Origin: Panulirus ornatus
Taxonomy: Eukaryota; Arthropoda; Malacostraca; Decapoda; Palinuridae
Length of the DNA: 64,000 bases
Assembly (NCBI RefSeq): GCF_036320965.1
Contig: NC_092289.1
Location: 18,972,778-19,036,777, forward strand
Direction of reading: 5' to 3'
A program made the translations under genes and the position numbers. The stretch's first letter is position 1, and every line of letters starts with the position of its first letter. This document shows, piece after piece, positions 13,566 through 25,828 of this stretch. A model generated the notes under the pieces. The model searched no databases, was not told the origin of the DNA, and saw only the letters and a program-made list of their open reading frames with translations.

Positions 13566-14090
13566 ACTCGTTTATCAGCTATGTGTCATCAAGGTTGTAA
13601 CCAGAGATGGAGTCCAGACACATGATATAAAGATGTTGAAAGGTAACATTGCTGTGGTTATCAGCACTGACTGTCCTTTTCCAATGGTGTTTGATGAGCA
13701 GGGAACATGTGATCACTACTCTGGTGTTTACAAAGCCTCATTTCCTATTGATCTTCTCTCGTTTAGAAGTCTTATTAAAAAAAAGGGATTGTTTCTAGCT
13801 ACACATGCATTAGCGCTACGAGTTAGTTCATACGAGAAAACACTCCTAGTTTTAGAACTTCCGTTGTGAGAGTTTAATGTGTATTTGGTTCTCGTTCAGC
13901 TGTCCCTTACCAAGGAGGAACCCAAGTGTTCTTCCCTAACTCGGAGTTTAACTTGGACTACAGGAGAAATGTCGAGTTTGGCTCCTTATGCACGGTTCAC
14001 GTATTGTGAATATCCTTAGATACAGCATGTTGTCCTTACGTTATCTACTGACTGTATGATGTGTCTCTCTTCTCTCAACAGGTTTGAAAG

Positions 14091-15031
14091 ATGATGAAGA
14101 CCAAGACAATTGTGCTTCTGCTGCTGGTGGTGTTGGTGGCGGCAGCCGTAGTGCACGGTGAGTGACCTTAGTACATACGTGGTGACCTTAGTGCACGGTG
14201 AGTGACCTTAGTACATACATGGTGACCTTAGTGCACGGTGAGTGGCCATAGTACATACATGGTGACCTTAGTGCACGGTGAGTGGCCATAGTACAAACAT
14301 GGTGACCTTAGTGCACGGTGAGTGACCATGGTACAGTGAGAGACCTTACTAAAGTTAAAAGACAAAAGAGAGCGGATAAGTCCTACAAGGGAGAGAGTAC
14401 GAGGGAAAGTAGCAAGATTGGCGATAGTAAGATAAGACAGAGTTAGATGAATATAACATAATGTTGAGAGACGATCTTTATAATCTAATTCTCATCTGAG
14501 TGTTTAACACCTCTCTCTCTTTCTTCTCCAGTCATGCTTTAAGCACTGGAAAATCTATAAAGAAAAGAGTTCTTTGTTTGGAGATTTTCTTGTTTATATC
14601 TATTCACGTCCTCTTTTTTTGGAGTACATTACGTAATATATCCAGCAGCTGACGTCCCTGGTCCTCCTCTCTGTCCACAGGTAAGGTGGCAGGATGCTGG
14701 TGTCACAGTAGCCAGTGTCCAGCCACTAACTTCCCTGGTCCTCCTCTCTGTCCACAGGCAAGGTGGCAGGATGCTGGTGTCACTGCTGGTTTTACCATAT
14801 AGACCTAACACTTTAGGAGGTGGGAGGGAGAGGAGGGAGTGAGAGATTCTCCTGTATATCTCTAACCAGTTCCTTCTATCATTCCTTACAGCTGGACATT
14901 CTGGTGGCCAACATACCTGCCATTTCCATGGAGGGGTTTGTAAGCATCGTCGCTTTTGCAGATACCCCAACTTCAGTTTTAGGTGCTTTGGATATGGCGA
15001 GGTTTGCTGTTTCTCCTCCCATTATGGATAG
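14091..15031 (+). CDS. D3, beta-defensin-like secreted peptide (His/Arg-rich, cationic)
   Basis: Exons 14091-14157 and 14892-15031 give 68 residues. The signal exon starts at the first of two ATGs after CAACAG/GTTTGAAAG and ends in phase 1 at donor GTGAGT. The mature exon follows CATTCCTTACAG and begins AGHSGGQHTC. Spacing is C-x6-C-x5-C-x8-C-x6-CC with GGVC before Cys2 and a terminal SSHYG. The mature part has five Lys/Arg, one Glu and six His, so its charge should rise at acidic pH. A candidate AATAAA lies at 15514-15519. Intron 2 carries the donor minisatellite and the 77-bp element; part of it (about 14.35-14.63 kb) matches intron 2 of inverted D9. Confidence 0.88.
14158..14345 (+). repeat. 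40-bp splice-donor minisatellite, D3 intron 2
   Basis: Units start at 14158, 14198, 14238 and 14278 with a partial fifth at 14318, each beginning GTGAGTGRCC and preceded by GTGCACG, the exact last seven bases of the coding exon. Confidence 0.93.
14665..14790 (+). repeat. 77-bp element, D3 intron 2
   Basis: About one and a half copies: CTCTCTGTCCACAG|GTAAGGTGGC near 14681 and CTCTCTGTCCACAG|GCAAGG near 14758. The second has a degraded donor half (GC). Confidence 0.85.
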
Positions 15032-15539
15032 TGACGAGGTGTTATGTGCTGGCTAAAAGGGGTTTCTACCATCTGTATGAAGACATCTGCTGTGTCCAGA
15101 GACCCTATTCTATCTGCTGTATGAACACCACTTTACTTCGTCCACTTTCCCCAGATGAGATGCTACTTCAAGACCTCAGCCTCACCCAGTGTTCCCTAGT
15201 GGACGTGATAGTAACTAAGCCAGCGAAATTGGTTGTTGATGACTTAGCATTATCGAGAAATTACATTTTCTAACCTACTCCACTAGGCCTTGAATTTTTT
15301 ATTGTTCTGTATGAGCTATATGATATCCATGGCATTTTCCAGGAAATGTTGTTATTCACTGTCATTTCCAGCCATATCAGAGATCATTGTTAAAGACTGC
15401 TTGATCTTCAGAGGAATATCATGCTTTGTACTTCCTTTTGTTGAAGCGTCTTGCTTGTATCTGCTCCATGAGAACGCTTGAGATGTTCTCATGGGTTATG
15501 CTAAATGCTTGTCAATAAATTTTCATCAAAAATCTTATC

Positions 15540-17270
<1,731 letters not shown>

Positions 17271-17272
17271 CT

Positions 17273-17413
17273 CTACTCCTCGGTAGGAGGCAGGATTCTC
17301 AAACAGCATGTTGCAGGTCGCGAGCAGATTAGCACTGGGGGCGGCGGGCTCATAGCATGGATCGCCACGGTAATGGCATGTTCCTCCGTTACCTACGCAT
17401 GATACGTCACCAG
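17273..17413 (-). pseudogene. D4c, frameshifted defensin terminal exon
   Basis: Minus strand. After CACCACAG the exon reads AGDVSCVGNGGTCHYRGDPC, giving C-x6-C-x6-C, but then loses frame. The Cys4-x5-Cys-Cys half (CSRPATCC) and a stop at 17273-17275 are in the next frame. Length is 141, one base over the required remainder. The change falls between Cys3 and Cys4 (about 17325-17355), which includes a G-rich run (GGGGGCGGCGGG), so a one-base insertion or an assembly error there would explain it. It has no signal exon of its own; the nearest upstream one is at 21.55 kb. Confidence 0.72.
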
Positions 17414-17573
17414 CTGTGGTGGAGGAGGAAGGACTGATACGTCACCAGCTGTGGTGGAGGAGGAAGGACTGATACGTCACCAGTGTGGTGGAGGAGGAAG
17501 GACTCATACGTCACCAGCTGTGTTGCAGGAGGAAGGACTGATACGTCACCAGCTGTGGTGGAGGAGGAAGGAC
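17401..17573 (-). repeat. 35-bp splice-acceptor minisatellite before D4c
   Basis: Five units of 34-35 bp at 17401, 17436, 17471, 17505 and 17540. On the minus strand the repeat contains a pyrimidine tract, an AG acceptor-like site and the first 13 bases of the exon (CACAG|CTGGTGACGTATC); two units deviate at the AG region. It is the acceptor counterpart of the donor minisatellites. Confidence 0.88.
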
Positions 17574-17679
17574 GTGATTATACAGGTGTAGAAGAAGGGG
17601 GAGAGGAAGCTCCTCTTGTTATCAACACTATGTCGGAATCTTGAGAGTAACAGAAAAAAGGAATGATATTTCCGGCTAC

Positions 17680-17960
17680 TGTGACACCAGCATCCTGCCA
17701 CCTTACCTGTGGACAGAGAGGAGGGTCAGGGAAGTTAGTGGCTGGACACTGGCTACTGTGACACCAGCATCCTGCCACCTTACCTGTGGACAGAGAGGAG
17801 GACCAGGGAAGTTAGTGGCTGGACACTGGCTACTGTGACACCAGCATCCTGCCACCTTACCTGTGGACAGAGAGGAGGGTCAGGGAAGTTAGTGGCTGGA
17901 CACTGGCTACCTTACCTGTGGGCAGAGAGGAGAACCAGGGAAGTTAGTGGCTAGGCACTG
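17680..17960 (-). repeat. 77-bp element array, D4 intron
   Basis: Three to four copies on the minus strand, each with CTCTCTGTCCACAG|GTAAGGTGGC or a close variant. A further one-to-two copies lie at about 18935-19065. Confidence 0.88.
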
Positions 17961-20290
17961 CCAAATGTGGAAGAAGTGAAGACTCTATAACTTGATGTGA
18001 GAGAAGAGGGATTGGATATCAAAATCCCACATAGAATGAGATTCAGTTATGAATACTATCTTTATCTTCATCTTTTATCAGTTCGTATCTCACTTGTTAA
18101 TCTTCTCTAGCCTTCTCTGTCCTTCTCTTACCATCTGTTAAGGACTGTGATGAGAAGTAACCAAAAGAAAAAGTCTCTTTTCACTGAAATAATTCTTTCC
18201 AAAACTTTCACATCTTTGCAGTTGCCCTCAAAGCTTTGTATGTCCACTCTGTGTTAATATATGAGAATAGAAAACGTCAATTTAGGAAAACGAAATGAAA
18301 ACAGACTATAACAGTCTCTACGTTTATTACTAATGGGATATTGATACAATACGTAATGCTTTATTTTATTTATGCAGATAATGAATGAAAATAAGCCATT
18401 TCATGAACAAAATTCAAAGTCCTCCTGTATGCAATACATGGAAGTCTATATTAATCAGCGTGGAAAGCAGAAGACCCAAGGTTGGCTGGACAGTCAGTGT
18501 CAGCACCATATGAAAACAAATGAGTGAGGCAGAGCTCCTCTTGAATCAGGTCATCTGGGAAGAATTAAGAAGCGGTGGAGGTCATATACACCAGGTCATC
18601 TCGGAGCAACAGACGTCTTCATAGGGTAATTCCAGGAACTCATCGAGAGAGGGATCTGAAACCTTTTCTTCTAACCATGGGTAGGATTTCGCTTCATTAT
18701 ACAGCAAAACTGACCCCTAGGGCAGCCAAGGGAGCGATTTGACCAATAACAGGATGTGCCTTCAGACAAACATTTACCTTTTTCAGACGAGCAGGATGGG
18801 GTGTCACCCACATAACCACCTGTAGTAAGAAAGGAAGGAAAGGCGCGGTTAGAATAGTGCAGGTGCAGCTGTCATGCTCCAAGTTATCCAAGTAGTTTGA
18901 AAGAAATGGAGAGGAGAAGCGTCATCATCACTACTGTGACACCAGCATCCTGCCACCTTACCTGTGGACAGAGAGGAGGGTCAGGGAAGTTAGTGGCTGG
19001 ACACTGGCTACCTTACCTGTGGGCAGAGAAGAGAACCAGGGAAGTTAGTGGCTAGGCACTGCCAAATGTGGAAAATGTGAGGACTCTATAACTTGATGTG
19101 AGAGAAGAGGGATTGGATATCAAAATCCCACATAGAATGAGATTCAGTTATGGATATTATCTTTATCTTTATCTTTTATCAGTTCGTATCTCACTTGTTA
19201 ATCTTCTCTAGCCTTCTCTTACCATCTGTTAAGGACTGTGATGAGAAGTAACCAAAAAAAAGTCTCTCTTCACTGAAATAATTCTTTCCAAAACTTTCAC
19301 ATCTTTGCAGTTTCCCTCAAAGCTTTGTATGTCCACTCTGTGTTAATATATGAGAATAGAGAACGTCAATTTAGGAACACGAAATGAAAACAGACTATAA
19401 CAGTCACTACGTTCATAACTAACAGGGTTATTGATAAAATACGTAATGCTTTATTTTATTTATGTAGATAATGAATGAAAATAAGCCATTTCATGAACAA
19501 AGTTCAAAGTCCTCCTGTGTGCAATACATGGAAGTCTATATTAATCAGCGTGGAAAGCAGAAGACCCGAGGTTGGCTGGACAGTCAGTGTCAGCACCATA
19601 TGAAAACAAATGAGTGAGGCAGAGCTCCTCTTGAATCAGGTCATCTGGGAAGAATTAAGAAGCGGTGGAGGTCATATACACCAGGTCATCTCGGAGCAAC
19701 AGACGTCTTCATAGGGTAATTCCAGGAACTCATCGAGAAAGGGATCTGAAACCTTTTCTTCTAACCATAGGTAGGATTTCGCTTAATTATACAGCAAAAC
19801 TGACCCCTAGGGCAGCCAAGGGAGAGATTTTCCCTATAACAGGGTGTACCTTCGTACAAACATCTCCCACTTCCAGAAGAGCAGGGTGGGCGGTCACCCA
19901 CATAACCACCTGTAGGAGGGAAGGAAGGAAAGGCGCGATTAGAATGGTGCAGGTGCAGCTGTCATGCTCCAAGTTATCCAAGTAGTTTGAAAGAAATGGA
20001 GAACAGAAGCGTCATCATCACTACTGTGATTGAATTATGGATACTATCTTTATCTTCATCTTTTATCACTTCGTATCTCATTTGTAAATTTTCTCTAGCC
20101 TTCTCTGTCCTCTTGCTATCTATCTGTTAAGGACTGTGATGAGAACCAACCAAAAAAACAGAAGTCTATTTTCACTGAAATAATTTTTTCCAAAACTTTC
20201 ACATCTTTGCAGTTTCCCTCAAAGCTTTGTATGTCCACTCTGTGTTAATATTTGAGAATGGAAAACGTCAATATAGGAAAACGAAATGAA
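17960..20290 (-). repeat. 1.09-kb tandem duplication carrying D4 terminal exons
   Basis: The segment around 17960-18930 is repeated around 19050-20030 (exon stop codons 1,090 bases apart), and a third partial copy of its distal part is at 20030-20290. Each full unit contains a mature-peptide exon, its acceptor, 3' flank and a TTTATT (AATAAA on the minus strand) near 18365 and 19455. No signal exon lies between the copies. Confidence 0.88.
18671..18819 (-). CDS. D4b, alternative defensin terminal exon
   Basis: A 149-base open exon after TTACTACAG, same phase as D4a. It encodes GGYVGDTPSCSSEKGKCLSE and onward to CCIMKRNPTHG, with spacing C-x6-C-x6-C-x8-C-x5-CC and net charge about +3. It differs from D4a mainly between Cys1 and Cys4 while sharing the GCPRGQFCC core. 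It lacks its own signal exon, so it is usable only by splicing from the 21.55-kb exon past D4a, or else it is an orphan. A minus-strand polyadenylation signal lies near 18365-18370. Confidence 0.75.
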
Positions 20291-21584
20291 ATCTGAATAA
20301 TGTTTCCATCAGTCTGGCAAGGAAAGACCACATCCTTCATTCATCTTGCACTTAAAGACATATCAAATGACTCCCTGGCAAAAATCTTCAGTCAAGAATG
20401 TATAATTATACCACAAGAGAGAAGAACTATGATCCATATTTCCTTAGGAGTGAGACTTTAACCATTGCAAAAATATGCTTCTTAACCAAGAAGAAAATGC
20501 TTTACTTACATAGACAATAGTATCATCATCATACCACCTTGCAATGCCGTAGAAGGCAAACTGCTTTGAAAATATTAGACCGCGAGTCGCATTTATCCAC
20601 TCTTTCCTTCCCTTGCCAGTTTCACTCATCTGAGTCACCGTCAGTCAACACCCATTCAAATGAACCCCATAGAAAGTATGTGTTTTGTGTCGTTCGGTTA
20701 AGAATGGCTGGCTGAAACAAAGCGCTACAGTGCTACAGTTGTCTCATGTTTCTTCTTCCATCTTGATCCACTCATCTGTCATAGGATCGGAACGCGTGTG
20801 TCATAGGGTCTGAACATGTGTTGTATAAAGAGGACGCGCGCGTTCAACCCATCTTTTGGCTTCTCGATCACCCAACAGTGCAGGGCACCTCCTACCCAAT
20901 TACACACACATATTCATGCATTAGGTTAACATTTTGTTCCTTTTAACAATGTTTTCACCTACAATACTCATTATGCAAGCCGGCGTTGTCACTCATCCTG
21001 ACCTTAGGTCGTCATCACCTATGCTAACTCACCTAAGATGACCCTAAAGTGACTCTATACCACAACCACAACACATGAGTAGTCTTAGATTACCATGTAG
21101 TTAAGTCCCTCACAGAGAAACTTGGTGCGACAGGCATAAAGATCCCAGCATTAGAGGCATACCCCATCCAGCACAGGTGTCATGTCTTAAAATCACTCAC
21201 AGTGCATTAAGGTCACTATTTATGTACCATGGCCACTCACCGTTCACTAAGGTCACTATATATGTACTATGGCCACTCACCGTGCACTAAGGTCACTATA
21301 TATGTACTATGGCCACTTACCGTGCACTAAGATCACCACGTATGTACTGTGGCCACTCACCGTGCACTAAGGTCACCACGTATGTACTGTGGCCACTCAC
21401 CAAGCACTAAGATCACCACGTATGTACTGTGGCCACTCACCGTGCACTGTCACCACGTATGTACTGTGGCCACTCACCATGCACTAAGGTCACCACGTAT
21501 GTACTAAGGTCACTCACCTTGCACTACGGTGGCCGCCACCAACACCACCAGCAGCAGAAGCACAATTGTCTTGGTCTTCATCAT
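19761..21584 (-). CDS. D4a, beta-defensin-like secreted peptide (cationic)
   Basis: Signal exon 21584-21518 joined to mature exon 19909-19761 gives 71 residues. The acceptor is CTCCCTCCTACAG. The mature part starts GGYVGDRPPCSSGSGRCLYE and ends CCIIKRNPTYG, with spacing C-x6-C-x6-C-x8-C-x5-CC, six basic and three acidic residues. The GYVGD start is the part of the cluster most like published lobster defensins, by recollection. The signal exon starts after CAACAG/GTTTGAAAC with two tandem ATGs, and its donor is GTGAGT. Two further terminal exons (D4b, D4c) lie downstream in the same orientation, so this locus may produce more than one peptide. Confidence 0.86.
21200..21517 (-). repeat. 40-bp splice-donor minisatellite, D4 intron 2
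   Basis: About eight units end exactly at the D4 donor. Several carry the GTGAGTGGCCA variant, and one lacks part of the CTAAGGTCA segment. Confidence 0.9.
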
Positions 21585-22125
21585 GTTTCAAACCTGTTGA
21601 GAGAAGAGAGACACATCATACAGTCAGTAGATAACGTCAGGGCAACATGCTGTATCTAAGGATATTCACAACACATAAACTGTGCCTAAGATATTGAATG
21701 TGATATCTGTGAAATTGTCATTTTATCTGAAAATCGGAAGAAATACCGACTCAAAGACTTAATAGAACCGACATGTAAAGTGTCTTCAAGGGGGTTAAAG
21801 AAATATCTCTCGGCCAGCAGAATACTGCACACGGGGAACAAGGAGATGAAGTAGAAAGAGATTGGACTGGGATATCCATATGCTTGTATGATGTGAATGT
21901 GAGGGGTAAGAAAAGTGGCTTTTAGAAAACAGTGGTCATTCCCTTACTCGGTTCACCTTGACAGCCGACACCAAAAATCTTATTTCACTACGTAAGCTTC
22001 GCTAGAGATGATACTTTAAAACTCAATGTACAAATAGAAGGATTGATACACAGAGTCTCCGGCGAGCTCCAGTGAAGCTGGTCAATTCATGAAACCAGTG
22101 GCAGGGGCTTGGGGGAGACACTGAC

Positions 22126-22214
22126 CTCGAGTCGTCCTAGGAACCGTAGCGGGCAAGAGACAAGTTGAGTGTGAGGTGAAACTCTGCATCACTCGGCTTA
22201 TATACACCTAACGC
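22126..22214 (-). promoter_or_regulatory. D4 core promoter and exon 1
   Basis: On the minus strand GCGTTAGGTGTATATAAG precedes a leader with GTTTCACCTCACACTCAAC, ending GACTCGAG at 22126 with donor GTCAGT. TATA is about 22197-22205. Confidence 0.75.
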
Positions 22215-22269
22215 AAAGGAAATTCTAAGAATCCTGTTGGCCTGTTACACGAGAGGATTATTCCACTGG

Positions 22270-22830
22270 ATTACTTGGAAAAGCATTGAAGGGATACCTT
22301 CTTACTTGTCTCAAGAACTTGTATACCAAACGCGCACATGATATACATATATCTTTGGTTTTTGTGTTAGCTTTCAAAATACTCTATTTGCTAAGCACTA
22401 TAAAGGAACAAAACATAGTTTGGCTCCGATATGTAGACGATGTACGTTGCTTTTGGCCTAATAATCTACCCATTGAGGACTTCCTTCACAAGTTAGACTC
22501 GTTAGCTCCCTCCATAGAATTTACTCATGAAGTCGAAATTAATAATAAGTTACCCTTTTTGGATGTAGAGATCATCATGGATAAAGATATCTTAAAAACT
22601 AAAGTTTACAGAAAACCTACAAATATACTGTCTTATGTCCACTATGATTCAGTCATCATATTAATGTAGAATGATCGGTTTTCATATCTATGTACCTGAG
22701 AGCATATAGGATTTTAGATCCTGAATTTTTAAATGATGGCCTGAAAATGATTCAGTACATTGGACAGAAGCTAAGATACCCAATACATATGCTTAACTAG
22801 TGTCATCATATGGCAAGGATAGGTTTCTAT
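22270..22830 (+). mobile_element. Penelope-like element reverse-transcriptase fragment
   Basis: An open stretch (22286-22669) carries the catalytic-type WLRYVDDVRCFW motif, then NNKLPFLDVEI and KTKVYRKPTNILSYVHYDS, which are typical of Penelope-like reverse transcriptases. After a frame break, RAYRILDPEFLNDGLKMIQ and a GQKLRYPIHML remnant follow. The N-terminal fingers and the endonuclease are missing. A dead 5'- and 3'-truncated copy. Confidence 0.82.
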
Positions 22831-22919
22831 AGTGGCCAAAATAATAAGCCAGAACGTAAAAGTTACCAAAGAACCCCTGTTCTTCCCTTCCATGAGATTT
22901 CTCTCGAGTGTTCACATTC

Positions 22920-23075
22920 TTACCCTTCTCTGTTCCTTCTTTTGGAAAATTAAAAACGAGAGGGGAGGATTTCCAGCCCCCCCCCCCCCACTCCCTCCCC
23001 TTTTAGTCGCCTTCCACGACGAGCAGGGAATACATGGGAAGTATTCTTTCTCCCCTATCAACAGGGATAAGCAAC
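22920..23075 (+). mobile_element. short interspersed repeat copy
   Basis: Shares CTTTTGGAAAATTAAAA, GAGAGGGGAGGATTTCCAGC, TTTTAGTCGCC and GGGAAGTATTCTTTCTCCCC with the copies at 45.7 and 63.8 kb. A 12-base C run is included. Confidence 0.65.
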
Positions 23076-23209
23076 CATTTATCTCTCTCTCTAGCCTTCT
23101 GTCTGACCCACGTAGGTCAGGTCAAAGGCATTTAACCTAAAGCTATCTTTACAACTCCCAAGTACTCAACAGTCCCTCATTGTCACAACACCTTTATCTT
23201 AACTACACA

Positions 23210-23900
23210 CTCATCTTCACTACACCCTCCACATATATAGCCTTTGATCTGGCCATTAAAGGTCACCGCAAAGGATATCTTCACTACTTAATCATTTCTA
23301 TACCCCAACGTTTTCATCTTCACTACATCCTCGATCCACTGTTCTTTGAAGTGACCTTACGGATCATATGTAAATCCATCTTCACTACACCCTCCTCACC
23401 AATGGCCTTCATCTCACCATTCAAAGGTCACCTCAAAGGATATCTTCACTACCTGTATCACTACCATCCGTCCAACATCAACATCTTCACTACATCCTGG
23501 GTTCACTGACCTTAAGAGACCTTACGAATCATATGTAAATCCATCTTCACTACCCCCTCCACACCAATGGCCTTCATCTCACCATTTAAAGGTCACCTCA
23601 AAGGATATCTTCACTACCTTTATCACTACCATCCGCACAACATCATCATCTTCACTGCATCCTGGGTTCACTGACCTTTGAAGAGACCTTACGAATCACA
23701 TGTAAATCTATCTTCACTACACCCTCCACACCAATGGCCTTCATCTCACCATTTAAAGGTCCCCTCAAAGGATATCTTCACTACCTTTATCACTACCATC
23801 CGCCCAACATCATCATCTTCACTACATCCTGGGTTCACTGACCTTTGAAGAGACCTTACGAATCATATGTAAATCCATCTTCACTATACCTTCATGTTCG
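23210..23900 (+). repeat. about 166-bp tandem repeat upstream of kinase-like gene
   Basis: Four diverged copies, anchored by TAAAGGTCACC.CAAAGGATA at about 23253, 23419, 23583 and 23751. Each also has TACGAATCATATGTAAATC and several ATCTTCACTAC submotifs. The array ends some 130-180 bases before the kinase-like gene's putative TATA. Confidence 0.85.
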
Positions 23901-24025
23901 CTAAGTTCTCGACACCAAACAAATCAGATCAGAGGCCATTTCCACTACACGAAATCCTCTAAAGTTGCCTATATTAATTCTATCCAGGATATAGTGCACA
24001 CTTCGATTAGCTTTCCTTGGGATAC

Positions 24026-24080
24026 CCATATATACACATAGAGCCTGTTCGCGGGCTTTTCAGATTCATTTGACCCCAAG
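24026..24080 (+). promoter_or_regulatory. putative promoter of kinase-like gene
   Basis: CATATATACAC at about 24027-24036 could be a TATA box, with TTTTCAGATTC about 25-30 bases downstream as a possible initiator. The ATG at 24081 lies shortly after. Sequence match only. Confidence 0.4.
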
Positions 24081-24812
24081 ATGTGCCACAAGGTTTTCTC
24101 CCGAGAAGATATCGAAAGCCTCGTCTCACAGGGAACAGTCTTGGGGCATGGCTCCTTTGGGACAACCTATCTTGTGAGGTGGGACAACACCACTGCTGTA
24201 CTGAAACTGAGCAACGGACTTGGAACTCGTCATGACTTTGAAATGGAGGCTTATTTCTTGGATAAACTGGACGGAGCAGGGGGAGCCCCAAAACTTCTAG
24301 CAGTTTCCTACGATCCTCTGTCTCTTCTGATGTCCTTCGAGGGCCACCATACGCTCGAAAACCTCCTTAGGAACCACCATCTACCCAGCAGGTACCTGGG
24401 CCAGATCGGGCTACAAATTTCCAGGTGTCTGCAGGAGATTCACGCCCGTGGGATCGTCCATTCAGACCTCCACTCCGGCAATATTCTCGTGACCGTTCCT
24501 GACGACCTTTCACTTCCACCAAAGGTCAATATCATCGACTTCGGCCTTGCTATGTATGCCGTGTCTACCATTGCCCTCCTTCCTCCTGACGACAAATACT
24601 TTACCCTGACTGCAGACGTCCAGGCCTCCTTTGGCATCGAAGTAGATGACGATGTGGAGCAGCTGGCACAGACACTTTTCGAGGATGTTTTCAGCTCCAT
24701 GGAGGAGGAGGAGGAAGTTTCCTTGCCCGCCCGTCAAGCGGCCTTGGATGCTTCTCAAGGGCTCCTTAGTTTGGATGGTCTGGTGGACAGTCTCAGGGAG
24801 ATCTTCGACTGA
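24081..24812 (+). CDS. intronless protein-kinase-like protein
   Basis: Uninterrupted 243 residues. Kinase landmarks occur in order: glycine loop LGHGSFGTTYLV (21-32), VAIK-type lysine VLKL (K42), a candidate alphaC Glu in FEMEAYF (about E56), catalytic loop GIVHSDLHSGNILV (D129, N134) and IIDFG (D153). The catalytic residues are therefore present. The C-lobe after DFG is only about 88 residues, there is no clear APE motif, and an acidic run MEEEEEVS lies near 209-217. HSDLHSGN, with His where Lys is usual (HRDLKxxN), is atypical. Codon use is GC-richer than the surroundings and an A tract lies at about 24999-25009, so a retrocopy origin or a lineage-expanded intronless kinase family is possible. 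Substrate unknown; no link to the defensins is shown. Confidence 0.78.
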   Translation: MCHKVFSREDIESLVSQGTVLGHGSFGTTYLVRWDNTTAVLKLSNGLGTRHDFEMEAYFLDKLDGAGGAPKLLAVSYDPLSLLMSFEGHHTLENLLRNHHLPSRYLGQIGLQISRCLQEIHARGIVHSDLHSGNILVTVPDDLSLPPKVNIIDFGLAMYAVSTIALLPPDDKYFTLTADVQASFGIEVDDDVEQLAQTLFEDVFSSMEEEEEVSLPARQAALDASQGLLSLDGLVDSLREIFD

Positions 24813-25009
24813 GGCCCAACTAACTCCAGCTAGCCTCACACCTCCTTGCTTCTCGTATAGTCGAGGAACCACGGTGTATCCAGAGCAAGGTTCTTTTCTT
24901 TCTACCTCTTGTACGGTAGTAACTATCGCCTCCGTACACGGAGTCCGCCCCTCCCCACCTCATGAACTTACCAGCGGACCAGATTTTATATTTTATTTAA
25001 AAAAAAAAA

Positions 25010-25141
25010 TCTAAATTCATTTCTAAACTTGACTGATATATTTTATCTCCTTTTCTTATACAGCGTTTGTGTCCTCTTTCTTTTTTTTTTACTATGATCA
25101 ACCGTATCATAACATGTGTTTCCCAAATGCATTCCGTCAAA

Positions 25142-25200
<59 letters not shown>

Positions 25201-25755
25201 AGGTTTCTGTGTGTTTCCACGAAAGTTTTTCCAGGAGTTGTGTCAGCCGAGTCTCGGATCTCTTAGTGGATTGATAGTTAAAGCTCCTACCCCGTAATCC
25301 CCTCTCATCTGCCGAGATCATCCCTTCTTAGCTTCACAACATCATCCTCCACCTCTTAGTTTCCCCTTGGCCACCACGACAACATTCCCAACATCTAGCA
25401 AACCCATCTCCAAGCTCACATCCCACAGGCCTCCCTACGTAAGAGAGATATATATATACATCCCCCCGAGCTTATCCAACCAACTAGGCAAGACCTCTTC
25501 CCACATCTCAGCACAAACTCATCCGCATGCATCGCCCGAGCCCAAGGAACAAGACAGCCACCTGCATTCCATCCCCCGACCTCCCTCTCTTCCCCACCTC
25601 CCACGACATTGCTACCACTACCGCCGCCAGAATTTCGCCACATGACAACTCGACCAACTCTAGGAAAACAGCGCGGGGAATACCGCCACCTCTGTACACC
25701 CGCTGGCTAATTCTCATTATGTAGATCGATGACCCTGACGACTGTGGGAATTCCA

Positions 25756-25828
<73 letters not shown>

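Noticed and set aside
13633..13869. 78-residue frame in D3 intron 1 (MLKGNIAVVISTDCPFPMVF...)
   Set aside because: No recognised family, no cysteine pattern, and no signal or splice context; may be transposon debris but not supportable.
24081..24812. Endogenous viral origin of the kinase-like gene
   Set aside because: No other viral-type genes are visible nearby and the sequence alone cannot separate viral from host kinases; kept only as an open alternative.
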